This document shows positions 1 to 7,745 of a stretch of DNA of 64,000 bases, piece by piece. The stretch lies in contig NZ_CP046973.1 of NCBI RefSeq assembly GCF_009792235.1, forward strand, positions 186,001 through 250,000, written 5' to 3'. The position numbers and the translations under genes were made by a program. Position 1 is the first letter of the stretch; the number at the start of each line of letters is the position of its first letter. Source of the stretch: Microcystis aeruginosa FD4 (GTDB lineage: Bacteria > Cyanobacteriota > Cyanobacteriia > Cyanobacteriales > Microcystaceae). The notes beneath the pieces were generated by a model, which was not told the origin of the DNA, did not search any database, and saw nothing but the letters and a program-made list of their open reading frames with translations.

Positions 1-821
1 AATTGAACGTAAAAGGGGCTTAAAAAACGACCGATCAGGATCGCCCCGATCACAAAAGCGCTAGAACTAATAACTAGATAAATTACTTTGCTAATCTGCA
101 CTTCTCCGGTCTTCACCAAAGAAGCAACGATAGCGAGAACTATAATACCGAGAATATCATCGAGAACCGCTGCCCCGATGATAATTTGACCTTCTTTCGC
201 CGATAACTGCCCTATTTCTGCTAAAACCTTGGCGGTAATGCCGATACTGGTAGCGGTTAAAGCTGCCCCGGCAAAAATAGCGGGAATGGTGGCCAGATGG
301 AAAATATAGATTAAACCCAAAGTACCCACCAAAAAGGGAACTGTTACCCCCACCACTGCGACGACGGCTGCCTGTGGACCGACGCGAATTAATTCCTGCA
401 AGTCTGATTCTAAACCAATCTCGAAGAGGAGGATAATTACCCCCAATTCCGAGAGGACGGAAATCACCCCACTGGCAGCACTAAAAACGGCGGGAGATTG
501 CTCTGGGGTGAGGGGTGAAGTGGATTCTAGGAAATGAATGAGAAGAGAATCCTCGAATCCCGCACCACCTTCGGGAAAAACCAGTAATTTTAGGGCAGAA
601 ACACCGATAATCACGCCACCGACTAATTCTCCTAACACGGGAGGCAAGTTGAATCGGACGCATATTTCCCCCCCCAGTTTACAGGCGAAATAAATAACGG
701 TCAAACTCAGCAGCACTCCGGCTAAAACTAAGGCACTATCGGCAGTTTCGGCTGTAGCTGCCGAGGCTAACAGGGGAAGATGAGGACTCCAAGCGGAAGA
801 AAGGAAAGGCTGTAGTATCAT
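1..821 (-). CDS. Cation:proton antiporter (CPA2 type), partial
   Basis: This is the N-terminal part of a membrane antiporter that exchanges Na+ or K+ for H+; the C-terminus lies beyond the window start. Reading leftwards from the ATG at 821, the frame stays open to base 1 and encodes successive hydrophobic helices with the family-typical LPPVLGELVGGVIIG segment near residue 50 and an LGVIILLFEIGLE segment further on. The stretch AAVLDDILGIIVLA contains the acidic DD pair usual in CPA2 transporters. It belongs to the KefB/NapA-like group; the ion specificity cannot be read. It is divergent from nothing nearby, and the next gene on the same strand starts 150 bases away, so an operon is not evident. 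Confidence 0.85.
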   Translation of the reverse strand, partial: MILQPFLSSAWSPHLPLLASAATAETADSALVLAGVLLSLTVIYFACKLGGEICVRFNLPPVLGELVGGVIIGVSALKLLVFPEGGAGFEDSLLIHFLESTSPLTPEQSPAVFSAASGVISVLSELGVIILLFEIGLESDLQELIRVGPQAAVVAVVGVTVPFLVGTLGLIYIFHLATIPAIFAGAALTATSIGITAKVLAEIGQLSAKEGQIIIGAAVLDDILGIIVLAIVASLVKTGEVQISKVIYLVISSSAFVIGAILIGRFLSPFYVQ

Positions 822-973
822 CGCTCGCTCAAAATTACTCCCAATACTCTAACAAGCTTGCGGCCTATTCAGTTATTCCCGATCAAAGTTTGCCCCCTGT
901 CCAGCTTCTACGAGGGGCCTTTCGTGGCCAGGTGAGGCTAGTTTTTTGATTCTAGGGATTTTTCCCTTTCTCC

Positions 974-2164
974 TCATTCCCAGTAATTGAGCAGAATGGC
1001 ATTAACCGTATTACCGATCACATTTAATACGGTTTTAAAGCCATCGGTCAAGCGATCGACCCCTGCAACTAAAGCAACTCCTTCTAAGGGTAAACCCGCC
1101 GCCGATAATACAGTAGTCATGGTAATTAATGCGCTGCCCGGAACCCCCGGGGTACTAAAAGAAACCAATAAACCACTCAATGCGATCGCTAATAACAAAG
1201 AGGGACTTAAAGGAACTCCATAGACCTGAGCGATAAAAAGAGCATTAAATCCCTGTAAAATTGCCGAACCATCGCGTTTTAGTACCGTTCCCAAGGGAAT
1301 AGCGAAACTGGCAATATCTTCGGGTAAACCGTATTCTTGAATTTCCCGCAAAACCACGGGTAAAGCGGCGTTAGAACTAGCAGTACCGAAAGCTAAGGAT
1401 AAAGATTCCGATAAAGAAGCAAAAAAGCGTCGAGGTTCTCCTTTGAGGGCAAAAAGGAGCAAAACATACACCTCAATCATCAAGGCACTAGCCAAAAACA
1501 GACCAAAAACATAGAAAAAAAGTCTCGCCACTAATTCTAATCCCTGGGTGGCGATAACCGAAGCAATCAGGGCAAATACCCCCACAGGTGCTAGATAAAG
1601 AATCACCGATAGGATTCTCTCGCTGATTAGATAAAGACTGTCTATCAAGAGAATAAAAGGTTTTGCCCCTTCTTTGGCCAGTCCGATGCCGATACTAAAT
1701 AAAACTCCCGTCACGATTACCTGTAAAAGATTGCCCCCGGTAAGAGCTTCTAGGGGATTAACCGGGATTAAGCTAATCAGCCAATCTCTCAAGGATACCG
1801 GTGCATTAGTGGTCATGGCGGCATTAGTGGCAAATCCCTCTAAACCTATCCCCGGTTTTAATAGCAACGCCGTGGCCATGCCAATTAATAGTGCAAATGT
1901 ACTGGTTAACAGATAACCAGTCATCAATCTGAGTAAATATCTACCGATCCGCGCCGCATTCTGTACCCGGGTTAATCCTAAAATAAGGGAAGAAAAAACG
2001 ATCGGAACCACCACAAATTGAATTAAGCGCAGAAAAACCTGTCCCACCGGCGTGAGAATATAGTCATCTAAAGGCAGAATTAGCGCAGGAAAAAAGCCAT
2101 TAAGCAGCGCACCGAAAACAATTCCCGCACCGAGGGCGACTAAGATCAGGGTAGATAAATTCAT
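974..2164 (-). CDS. Dicarboxylate/amino acid:cation symporter (DAACS family)
   Basis: A 396-residue protein of the glutamate/dicarboxylate:Na+ (or H+) symporter family, with about eight membrane helices and re-entrant loops. It carries the serine-rich hairpin as AFGTASSNAALP and a proline/glycine-rich loop FSTPGVPGSALI. The usual NMDGT cation-binding motif reads KRDGS here (in TVLKRDGSAILQG), which is a visible departure from the family. The length is slightly short for GltP-type proteins but both conserved halves are present. The start is the ATG at 2164, with no upstream in-frame extension needed. Substrate cannot be decided from sequence; the KRDGS change suggests ion coupling may differ. 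Confidence 0.88.
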   Translation of the reverse strand: MNLSTLILVALGAGIVFGALLNGFFPALILPLDDYILTPVGQVFLRLIQFVVVPIVFSSLILGLTRVQNAARIGRYLLRLMTGYLLTSTFALLIGMATALLLKPGIGLEGFATNAAMTTNAPVSLRDWLISLIPVNPLEALTGGNLLQVIVTGVLFSIGIGLAKEGAKPFILLIDSLYLISERILSVILYLAPVGVFALIASVIATQGLELVARLFFYVFGLFLASALMIEVYVLLLFALKGEPRRFFASLSESLSLAFGTASSNAALPVVLREIQEYGLPEDIASFAIPLGTVLKRDGSAILQGFNALFIAQVYGVPLSPSLLLAIALSGLLVSFSTPGVPGSALITMTTVLSAAGLPLEGVALVAGVDRLTDGFKTVLNVIGNTVNAILLNYWE

Positions 2165-2173
2165 CGGAAATCT

Positions 2174-2226
2174 TGGGTCTGAAACCCCGCCGTTCTACGG
2201 CGGCTCTGTGTTAAATTGTATACGGT
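2174..2226. repeat. IS200/IS605-like terminal hairpin remnant
   Basis: The stretch contains a GCCGTTCTACGGC hairpin followed by a TGTGTTAAA tract. The same hairpin-plus-TGTGTTAAA arrangement occurs at 22720-22757, where a matching second end is present. Here only one end is seen, so it is best read as a solo relic just upstream of the symporter start. Homology to IS605-type ends is an inference from the hairpin pattern. Confidence 0.35.
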
Positions 2227-2499
2227 CACTAGCCCACCCGTAACGTAAAGAGAAAAGATAGCCTAAAACTGACGAAATCTGCTTCACACCAATGGCGCAA
2301 AAAGCTCAGTAGACCAAGAAAAGAGACTAAAGCAATCATGGACATTCTAAACTTTGAATCAACCAACAGAGAATTCCGTTTAGATTTCAACACATAAGAA
2401 CCGCAGGAGGGTGCATCTCGTATTTGTAAAAATATCATCTGGACAAGACACCATTAAGATAGGCACAACGTAAAGGTAGAAGAGAAGAAATGTTCTCAT

Positions 2500-2690
2500 T
2501 TTCCGCTTTCCAATTTGTTTAATCCCCGATTCAATCGCACCTGAACCTAGAGAAAAAACCTGTTCTTTTTGGGAATAATCATCATTAATCAGGCAATGTT
2601 TATGAGTTGCCAAATATTGGCAAAAATTCTCTGTCTCTTTTTTTTCAACCCAGAAAACAATTTCTCTGAGGAGTCGTGTGATGTTTTCAG
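2500..2690 (-). pseudogene. ISKra4-like transposase C-terminal remnant
   Basis: Minus-strand translation gives SLGSGAIESGIKQIGKRK near 2500-2555, which resembles the conserved GSGxxESxxKQIGxR block of ISKra4 transposases. A second frame just upstream gives EIVFWVEKKRQRIFANIWQ, so at least one frameshift separates the pieces. The N-terminal two thirds are missing. No function is expected. Family assignment rests on that one motif, so it is moderate. Confidence 0.5.
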
Positions 2691-2993
2691 ATCACCCACG
2701 GTTTTGGGGTGTCAAACCATCCACCCAGGGCTTACGGTCGAATCTATTCTCAATAAGTCTTACTTGTTGCTGTGACTAATTAGAGCTTGCTGAAAAAGTT
2801 TGTTGGTGGGGTTAGGAGTCGGTCGTTAGGAGTCAGGATTCGGTCGGGGAAGTCAGAATAACAGAATGACCTCGTGCGCCAGGAAGCAGAACCCTTTATG
2901 TTCTTGCGTAGCGAGCGCTTTGCGTTCGCCTCCGGAAAGTGCAAGGGTTTTGAGTCCCTCCGCTCGATTTCTCGCAGAAGTTATTAAAAGATG

Positions 2994-3095
2994 GCGAAGG
3001 CAATTAGCCCCTACAATAATATTATTGCGGCAATGGTAGGGGCGCATCGCGTGCGCCCAAAATCTAATATAGATATTTCGACCAAATTGAGATGC
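2994..3095. repeat. Dispersed 100-bp repeat, copy 1
   Basis: From GGCGAAGGCAATTAGCCCCT through TAGGGGCGCATCGCGTGCGC to GATATTTCGACCAAATTGAG, this matches 36555-36661 with only scattered substitutions. It has internal hairpin potential (GCGCATCGCGTGCGC). It is the inner-right part of the GGGTGCATCTC-ended element family. Confidence 0.8.
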
Positions 3096-3136
3096 AGTCT
3101 TCATAGCTTGATTCAGCAACACCAGCAGCAGAAAAA

Positions 3137-3829
3137 TTAATTCTGACTCAAAAATAAACTGGGCAATCCGATCAGATTATCTTGCTTAAAAAAGATCGAA
3201 TTTTGTTGTCGTAATTTACCGATTAATCTTGTTACTGTTACTCTAGTAGTGCCGATGGCGCTGGCAATTTGAGCGTGAGTTAGGGGATAGGGGAGATAAT
3301 AGCCTTCCACACAGGGTTGACCGTATTCTTCCAATAATAAAACCAAGAACCCCATTAATCGATCGAGGGAGCGTTTTTGACCGAGAATACTTAACCAAAA
3401 TAACTTACGCTGGTACTGATGGCGAAAAGTTTCCATAACAGCTGATCGCAATTGCGGCCAGCGTTCTAGGTCTTCCCAGTATAACCAGACTAACTCGGTC
3501 TTGTCTAGATGAGCTTGGGCTTGTAATTGAAAGGGAAATTGAGAAACAATCTCAAAAGGTTGACCTGCACCCACAAAACCGAGAAATACTTCCTCACTAT
3601 CGGCAATAGGTAGTTGACGGGGGGATTTTTGGTCAATAACGTTAACTTGTGCCTTACCAACAATACGAATCGCCCCAGATTCCACAAAGTATAATAGCCC
3701 GGGGCGCGTGGCTACTCTTTCATCTTTGGCAAAGGTATGGTGACGATAATGGGATTTTGCCCAGTTAAAGATTTCTGTTTCTTGACCGATTAAGGGGATG
3801 AAATCCGACGAAGGAACCGAAAAAGACAT
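3137..3829 (-). CDS. Crp/Fnr-family transcriptional regulator
   Basis: A 230-residue DNA-binding regulator with an N-terminal cyclic-nucleotide-type beta-barrel (about 10-120), a dimerisation helix (about 125-170) and a C-terminal winged helix. The recognition region PLTHAQIASAIGTTRVTVTR (residues 182-201) closely follows the NtcA/Crp signature. It is not NtcA itself: the N-terminal half lacks the NtcA sequence and is more diverged, and no conserved effector pocket is recognisable. The ATG at 3829 is the only reasonable start. The gene stands alone, with decayed mobile DNA downstream and a 354-base gap upstream. The regulon is unknown. Confidence 0.85.
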   Translation of the reverse strand: MSFSVPSSDFIPLIGQETEIFNWAKSHYRHHTFAKDERVATRPGLLYFVESGAIRIVGKAQVNVIDQKSPRQLPIADSEEVFLGFVGAGQPFEIVSQFPFQLQAQAHLDKTELVWLYWEDLERWPQLRSAVMETFRHQYQRKLFWLSILGQKRSLDRLMGFLVLLLEEYGQPCVEGYYLPYPLTHAQIASAIGTTRVTVTRLIGKLRQQNSIFFKQDNLIGLPSLFLSQN

Positions 3830-4183
3830 TAAAATTAATAACCCACTGGGGCGTTAAGGGAACTGTAAACTAATGTAACAAAAAATTTCTGCGATTGGGG
3901 GGAGTCTTGTCGCCGCTGGATGGTTATTGGTCAATAATCCCTAAAAGTTGCCAAGAGTGGGCAGATAGAAGAATTATTAAGTATTCTTGGCAGTATCCCC
4001 GCCCCAATGTTACAAAAGCTAGATAATCACCCTATCTATTCTTAACTTTTTCTCGCTTTTCCGGGGACTATGGCTTAGGATAGGATGCGTAACTATATTT
4101 TTCTATCTGATGATAAATGATAGATGATAGTTGATAGATAACTTAAATTTATACTTTTCCTGAAAAACTTCGGTAAAACTTGT
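3830..4183. other. Intergenic region, no gene seen
   Basis: This 354-base divergent gap would hold the promoters of the Crp-type gene and of the toxin-antitoxin pair. It includes near-repeats of the form GATGATAAATGATAGATGATAG at about 4108-4135. No ORF, RNA gene or hairpin that I can defend is present. Confidence 0.5.
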
Positions 4184-4372
4184 ATGAATAGCATTAGACA
4201 AAAAATTGAATCCCTCTTGAATCAATTACCAGATGATTGTTCAATTGAAGATATTCAGTATCATTTATACGTTCTAGAGAAGGTGCGTCAAAGTTTGAAC
4301 GCTGCCTCTCTAGAGAATACAATCCCCCAAGAAGAAGTTGAGGGTCTTTTAAACAAATGGCTGATCGAGTGA
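4184..4372 (+). CDS. Putative antitoxin of a ParE-type module
   Basis: A 62-residue protein of mostly helical composition (IESLLNQLPDDCSIEDIQYHLYVLEKVRQ), typical of short antitoxins that sit before ParE/RelE toxins in cyanobacteria. It has no clear DNA-binding fold in sequence. It overlaps the toxin gene by 16 bases, which indicates translational coupling. Its role as antitoxin is inferred from the order and overlap rather than from a motif. Confidence 0.7.
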   Translation: MNSIRQKIESLLNQLPDDCSIEDIQYHLYVLEKVRQSLNAASLENTIPQEEVEGLLNKWLIE

Positions 4373-4653
4373 ATTATCGCCTTGTCTGGTCGCCCAAAGC
4401 AATTGAAGACGTGGATGCGATCGCATCTTACATTAGTCGAGATTCCCCGTCCTACGCGGCGGCCGTCGTGCGCCGAATTCTTGATATCAGCTATTCTTTA
4501 GAAAATTGTCCCCTAGAAGCGAAAAAATGCGCCGAATTTAGCGATGAAACCATCCGAGAAAAGTCTGCCTACGCCTACCGTCTGATCTATCAAATTCAAG
4601 GGTCAGTTGTCATTATAGCGGCGATCGTCCATAGCAAGCATTTCTTGGATTGA
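4357..4653 (+). CDS. RelE/ParE-family toxin
   Basis: A 98-residue protein with the ParE pattern: VWSPKAIEDVDAIASYISRDSP at the N-terminus (a beta strand then two helices), and RLIYQIQGSVVIIAAIVHSKHF at the C-terminus, which is the usual central beta-sheet and end. Family members act on DNA gyrase (ParE) or ribosome-bound mRNA (RelE); which applies cannot be read. The gene overlaps the upstream antitoxin gene. Start at the ATG at 4357 is supported by family length. Confidence 0.85.
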   Translation: MADRVNYRLVWSPKAIEDVDAIASYISRDSPSYAAAVVRRILDISYSLENCPLEAKKCAEFSDETIREKSAYAYRLIYQIQGSVVIIAAIVHSKHFLD

Positions 4654-4655
4654 TC

Positions 4656-4870
4656 TAGTCAGTGATCAGTTATCAGTGATCAGTTATCAGTGATCAGATT
4701 TGAGTTTTCAGTTCACAGGGGCCGAATCTAAAACCAAATTTGTTAAGCTAAAAGCCTGAATCTACTCAGTTTCTAACCTTCTTTTTAGGTAGGAGAATTG
4801 CCAGATTCTTTCTTGGAGCCTATTGCCTGTTGCCTATTGCCTTCAGTTCACTGATTACTGTTTACTGTTT
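4656..4870. repeat. TGATCAGTTATCAG-type short repeat cluster
   Basis: Three direct copies of a CAGTGATCAGTTAT unit are seen at about 4660-4696, and the far end (about 4845-4880) has the inverted form, with CTGTTTACTG repeats. Similar clusters occur near 6320-6350, 30660-30820 and 36700-36775. The gap is otherwise empty. Confidence 0.7.
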
Positions 4871-6320
4871 ACTGATCACTGAAAAGTCCCCCACCCCCCA
4901 ATTTTGAGCCTAATTCCCGCTTAATCCGGTTGAGAATCGAGGTTTCATCAAGGGAATCGAGAATACTGGCCACCACTGCCTTCGGGCCATCGGGTCCCCA
5001 AGTGGCCCCATTAGCGAGATAGGTTTTCGTCACTTGGCCGATTGCGTAACAGGATACACCGGCAACTCCCGCTTGAGTCAGGGCGATCGAAGTATAGGGA
5101 AGGAGAGAAATGCCGCCAGTGGCAGGAATCGAGAGACCGAGTAATCCTTTTAGGGAACTTAAGCCCAAAACCGCTAAAAATTCGCTGGCACTAATGCCCC
5201 CCATATTGAGGGCAATTTTTTGTAAAAGAGCGATCGCCCCCTGACGAGTTAAATCGATGCCGTATAAGCGAGAAAGAGCGAGAATCATGGCTAGATCGAT
5301 AACTGCCCCCGTAAACAGGTCCAACACCGTCACCGGATTCACAGCGATCGCCGATGCTTTGCTCATCACTGCTTTTTGAATCAATTGATTAGCGCCGCGA
5401 TCACGGATAGCCATTTTGCGGGCGACAATTTGCTCGTTTACCTCGTCCGCGTACAGCATAGAATTGAGTGCTACCAGCGATTTACCCTCTCGCTCTAGAA
5501 TTTCCAAAATTTTGAGTTTCAGGGCTTCTATCTGGGGTTTTCCTCGAAATCGTTGCGTTTTAAGCCGCCCATCCGGCCCCTTGACTGTCTCCGCCAGGAG
5601 GGGAGAGGCCGCCACCATAACAATCTCATCGGGGGAGAGTAATTCTTTCACCCGTTCTGAGGCGATTTTCTCATAGATAGCGAGGCGATCGACTTCCGGA
5701 TACTGATCGATTTTATTAAAGACCAAAATCATCGGTTTTCCCGCTTCCCGCAACTTGGCCAGGGCGGAAAATTCCACTTTGGTCATATCACCGGAGATGA
5801 TAAAAAGGATTAAATCCACCTGCTGCGCCACCTGACAGGCGAGAATTTCCCTCTTTTGCCCATCTACCTCATCAATACCGGGAGTATCAAGCAATTGCAC
5901 CTGAGCATTACCCTTGCCGTTCAGGGTCAGACGCGCTAGATTGGGGAAAGTATCATCGCTGCTTAACTGCCAATTTACCCCTTCAATGGTGCGGGTAACT
6001 CCGTGTAGAGGACCGGTTGTCAAGATTTCTTGACCGACCAGAGCATTTAAAATCGAGGATTTTCCCCGGCCCACCAGGCCAAAAGCGGCAATTTGAATCA
6101 GGGATTGATCGAGTTTTTCTAGCAGGGCCACCAAGCGCTCGATCTCCGCTTCTAGACCAATTTTCTCCCTCGAGGTAAGATCTAGATGATCAACAAGTTT
6201 GCTCAGAGAATTGCGCGCCTGATTATAATTGAGTTCTTCTTGAATAGTGCCGACACCTCGAAGCGCTTGTTCTAGGTCTTCGGTATTCCAAGCTTGATCG
6301 AGGAACGGGTCATGGGTCAT
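4869..6320 (-). CDS. Dynamin-like GTPase with DUF697 domain
   Basis: A 483-residue GTP-binding protein. The G domain has G1 GLVGRGKSS (81-89), G3 DTPG (145-148) and G4 NKID (202-205), preceded by a helical region. The C-terminal third (about 310-460) is hydrophobic with VLDLFTGAVIDLAMILALSR, as in the DUF697/YcjF-type membrane-associated domain. Such proteins are membrane-associated GTPases of unclear role in cyanobacteria. The ATG at 6320 is the start. The gene lies alone between short repeat clusters on both sides. Confidence 0.85.
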   Translation of the reverse strand: MTHDPFLDQAWNTEDLEQALRGVGTIQEELNYNQARNSLSKLVDHLDLTSREKIGLEAEIERLVALLEKLDQSLIQIAAFGLVGRGKSSILNALVGQEILTTGPLHGVTRTIEGVNWQLSSDDTFPNLARLTLNGKGNAQVQLLDTPGIDEVDGQKREILACQVAQQVDLILFIISGDMTKVEFSALAKLREAGKPMILVFNKIDQYPEVDRLAIYEKIASERVKELLSPDEIVMVAASPLLAETVKGPDGRLKTQRFRGKPQIEALKLKILEILEREGKSLVALNSMLYADEVNEQIVARKMAIRDRGANQLIQKAVMSKASAIAVNPVTVLDLFTGAVIDLAMILALSRLYGIDLTRQGAIALLQKIALNMGGISASEFLAVLGLSSLKGLLGLSIPATGGISLLPYTSIALTQAGVAGVSCYAIGQVTKTYLANGATWGPDGPKAVVASILDSLDETSILNRIKRELGSKLGGGGLFSDQ

Positions 6321-6674
6321 TTCAGTTATCAGTTATCAGTTATCAGTGACTACCACCGGTCGTCGGTAGCTTGAAATCAGAAAGATTTTAATTTTTATCC
6401 CCTTGAAAGGGGAGGTTTGTTACCTCTTGTTCTTGGTCATGAGGAGAGAAAAAAATCTGCTGATAGATTCAGTGTAGTTTAGCCCACATATTATTAAACC
6501 TACATTGCGGTGACTAATTACGCTACATTTTTAGATGCGCTTACCCTGCAATATCCCCGAATTTGCCAGGAAAATTGACCAGCAAATTCTCGTAGATTGA
6601 GAAATATAATAATAGGACGCTGGTTAATCAGCCAATTTTCAAATCCAGTATCATCAAAGGATTGAGTTATTCTT
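6321..6674. other. Intergenic region with repeat cluster and possible gene fragment
   Basis: The left part (6320-6350) holds direct CAGTTATCAG repeats. On the minus strand 6530-6670 reads as open frame with QSFDDTGFENWLINQRPIII and NLREFAGQFSWQIRGY, which looks like decayed coding sequence. I do not recognise the protein and there is no start codon. Confidence 0.35.
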
Positions 6675-7745
6675 TTAATTAGAAAAATGGGCAATTAATT
6701 CTGTGCTAGATGAATTGAGTATTAAAGGGGTAAACTCCTCTACTGGTAATAATAAAATGCGATCAATGATTACGGACAAATCTGGGTCCAAACTACCAAA
6801 ACGAGCTTTCAATAAATTTTCTACCACCAGACGTTCTCCTTGTTGAAGACCCTGTTGAAGACCCTGTTGAAGACCCTGTTGAAGACCCTGTTGAAGACCC
6901 TGTTGAAGACCCTGTTGAAGACCCTGTTGAAGACCCTGTTGAAGACCCTGTTGAAGACCTTGTTGAAGACCCTGTTGAAGACCCTGTTGAAGACCCTGTT
7001 GAAGACCCTGTTGACGGCCAGCATCCAGTTCTTCCTGAAGACGGGAAGTGTATAAAGGTGATAATCTCATAATTAACTCTCTGTCCTCCTGTTCAAGCTC
7101 TTGATCGTTAGTTAAAGAAGTTCTCAAGTTTAATAATAATTCTAGAGCATTTACCCGAAAAGGATGATCCTCTGGTAACGATTCTAGCTCATCGATCGCC
7201 CTTGCTTGTACTTTTCCCCGGCCTAAAATTCTTAACCAGAGAGTTGCTTCTGTTGGGGGTAATTGATGGATAACAGTGATTGCCGTGCGTAAAGAGGGTG
7301 CTAAAAAATAGATACCTTCCCCCCAATTCTCCTCATCTAATTTAGCACCGAATCCTTCTAACAGTTGCGAGGAAGCGGTGGGAGTCAAAATCCAGAGACG
7401 GGGGATTTCCCCATCGTTAACATTCGTTTTCTGACGATTTGCTCGACGATTAATTTCTCCTTCCACTTCCAACAGTTTTAACAGACAAGTTCTAATTTCT
7501 GTAGCAGTGACAGGATTGCGAAAGGGTTCAAATAAACAGGGATTAATCGCCATTTTTCCCAGTAATCCTAGCAGTTCTCTAGGATTATTATCGAGAATCT
7601 GGGGTGAAAACCAGACATCGATTTCTCGTACTTCTCCTCGTACAACCCGTGCCGATTTTACCTCTCCTAGGGAAGATAATAATTCTTCGAGATAATCTTT
7701 GGCAAACTGGTCATGAATAAATCTAGTCATAGGTTTATCTAACAT
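6675..7745 (-). CDS. DUF4351 protein with Gln-Gln-Gly-Leu tandem repeat
   Basis: A 356-residue protein. The N-terminal part (RFIHDQFAKDYLEELLSSLG, then GEVREIDVWFSP) resembles the PD-(D/E)XK-like start of the cyanobacterial Rpn/DUF4351 proteins. Residues about 245-302 are fourteen QQGL units plus edge copies, and the C-terminal 50 residues (LLKARFGSLDPDLSVIIDRI) match DUF4351. The role is unknown; related Rpn proteins are nucleases, but no activity can be shown. The ATG at 7745 overlaps the end of uvrB by 11 bases, suggesting coupling; an alternative ATG is six codons in. The repeat likely forms a coiled or flexible linker and can vary in length. Confidence 0.75.
   Translation of the reverse strand: MLDKPMTRFIHDQFAKDYLEELLSSLGEVKSARVVRGEVREIDVWFSPQILDNNPRELLGLLGKMAINPCLFEPFRNPVTATEIRTCLLKLLEVEGEINRRANRQKTNVNDGEIPRLWILTPTASSQLLEGFGAKLDEENWGEGIYFLAPSLRTAITVIHQLPPTEATLWLRILGRGKVQARAIDELESLPEDHPFRVNALELLLNLRTSLTNDQELEQEDRELIMRLSPLYTSRLQEELDAGRQQGLQQGLQQGLQQGLQQGLQQGLQQGLQQGLQQGLQQGLQQGLQQGLQQGLQQGLQQGERLVVENLLKARFGSLDPDLSVIIDRILLLPVEEFTPLILNSSSTELIAHFSN
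6841..7008. repeat. 12-bp tandem repeat, 14 copies
   Basis: The unit TGTTGAAGACCC repeats 14 times without interruption; the only change is one unit ending CCT near 6960. A degenerate copy follows at 7009. It lies in frame inside the DUF4351 gene (unit is four codons), so copy-number change keeps the frame. Confidence 0.97.

Larger units (their letters stand above)
2409..3099. mobile_element. Decayed ISKra4-like element or composite of remnants
   Basis: The left end begins GGGTGCATCTC at 2409 and the right end, read inverted, is GACTGCATCTC at 3099, so the ends form an inverted repeat around CATCTC. The last 100 bases (2994-3095) match the inner part of a short element at 36499-36667 that has the same ends. 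Inside, on the minus strand, lie fragments of an ISKra4-like transposase C-terminus. The remainder holds AGGAGTCGG-type short repeats near 2815-2850 and no intact gene. No target duplication is visible. This 970-base gap between the symporter and the Crp-type gene therefore holds only decayed mobile DNA. Confidence 0.5.

Noticed and set aside
6841..7008. CRISPR-like regular repeat
   Set aside because: Units are 12 bp, contiguous and have no spacers; it is a coding tandem repeat.
6821..7055. Long open frames on both strands across the 12-bp repeat
   Set aside because: They are by-products of the repeat unit inside the DUF4351 gene, not genes.
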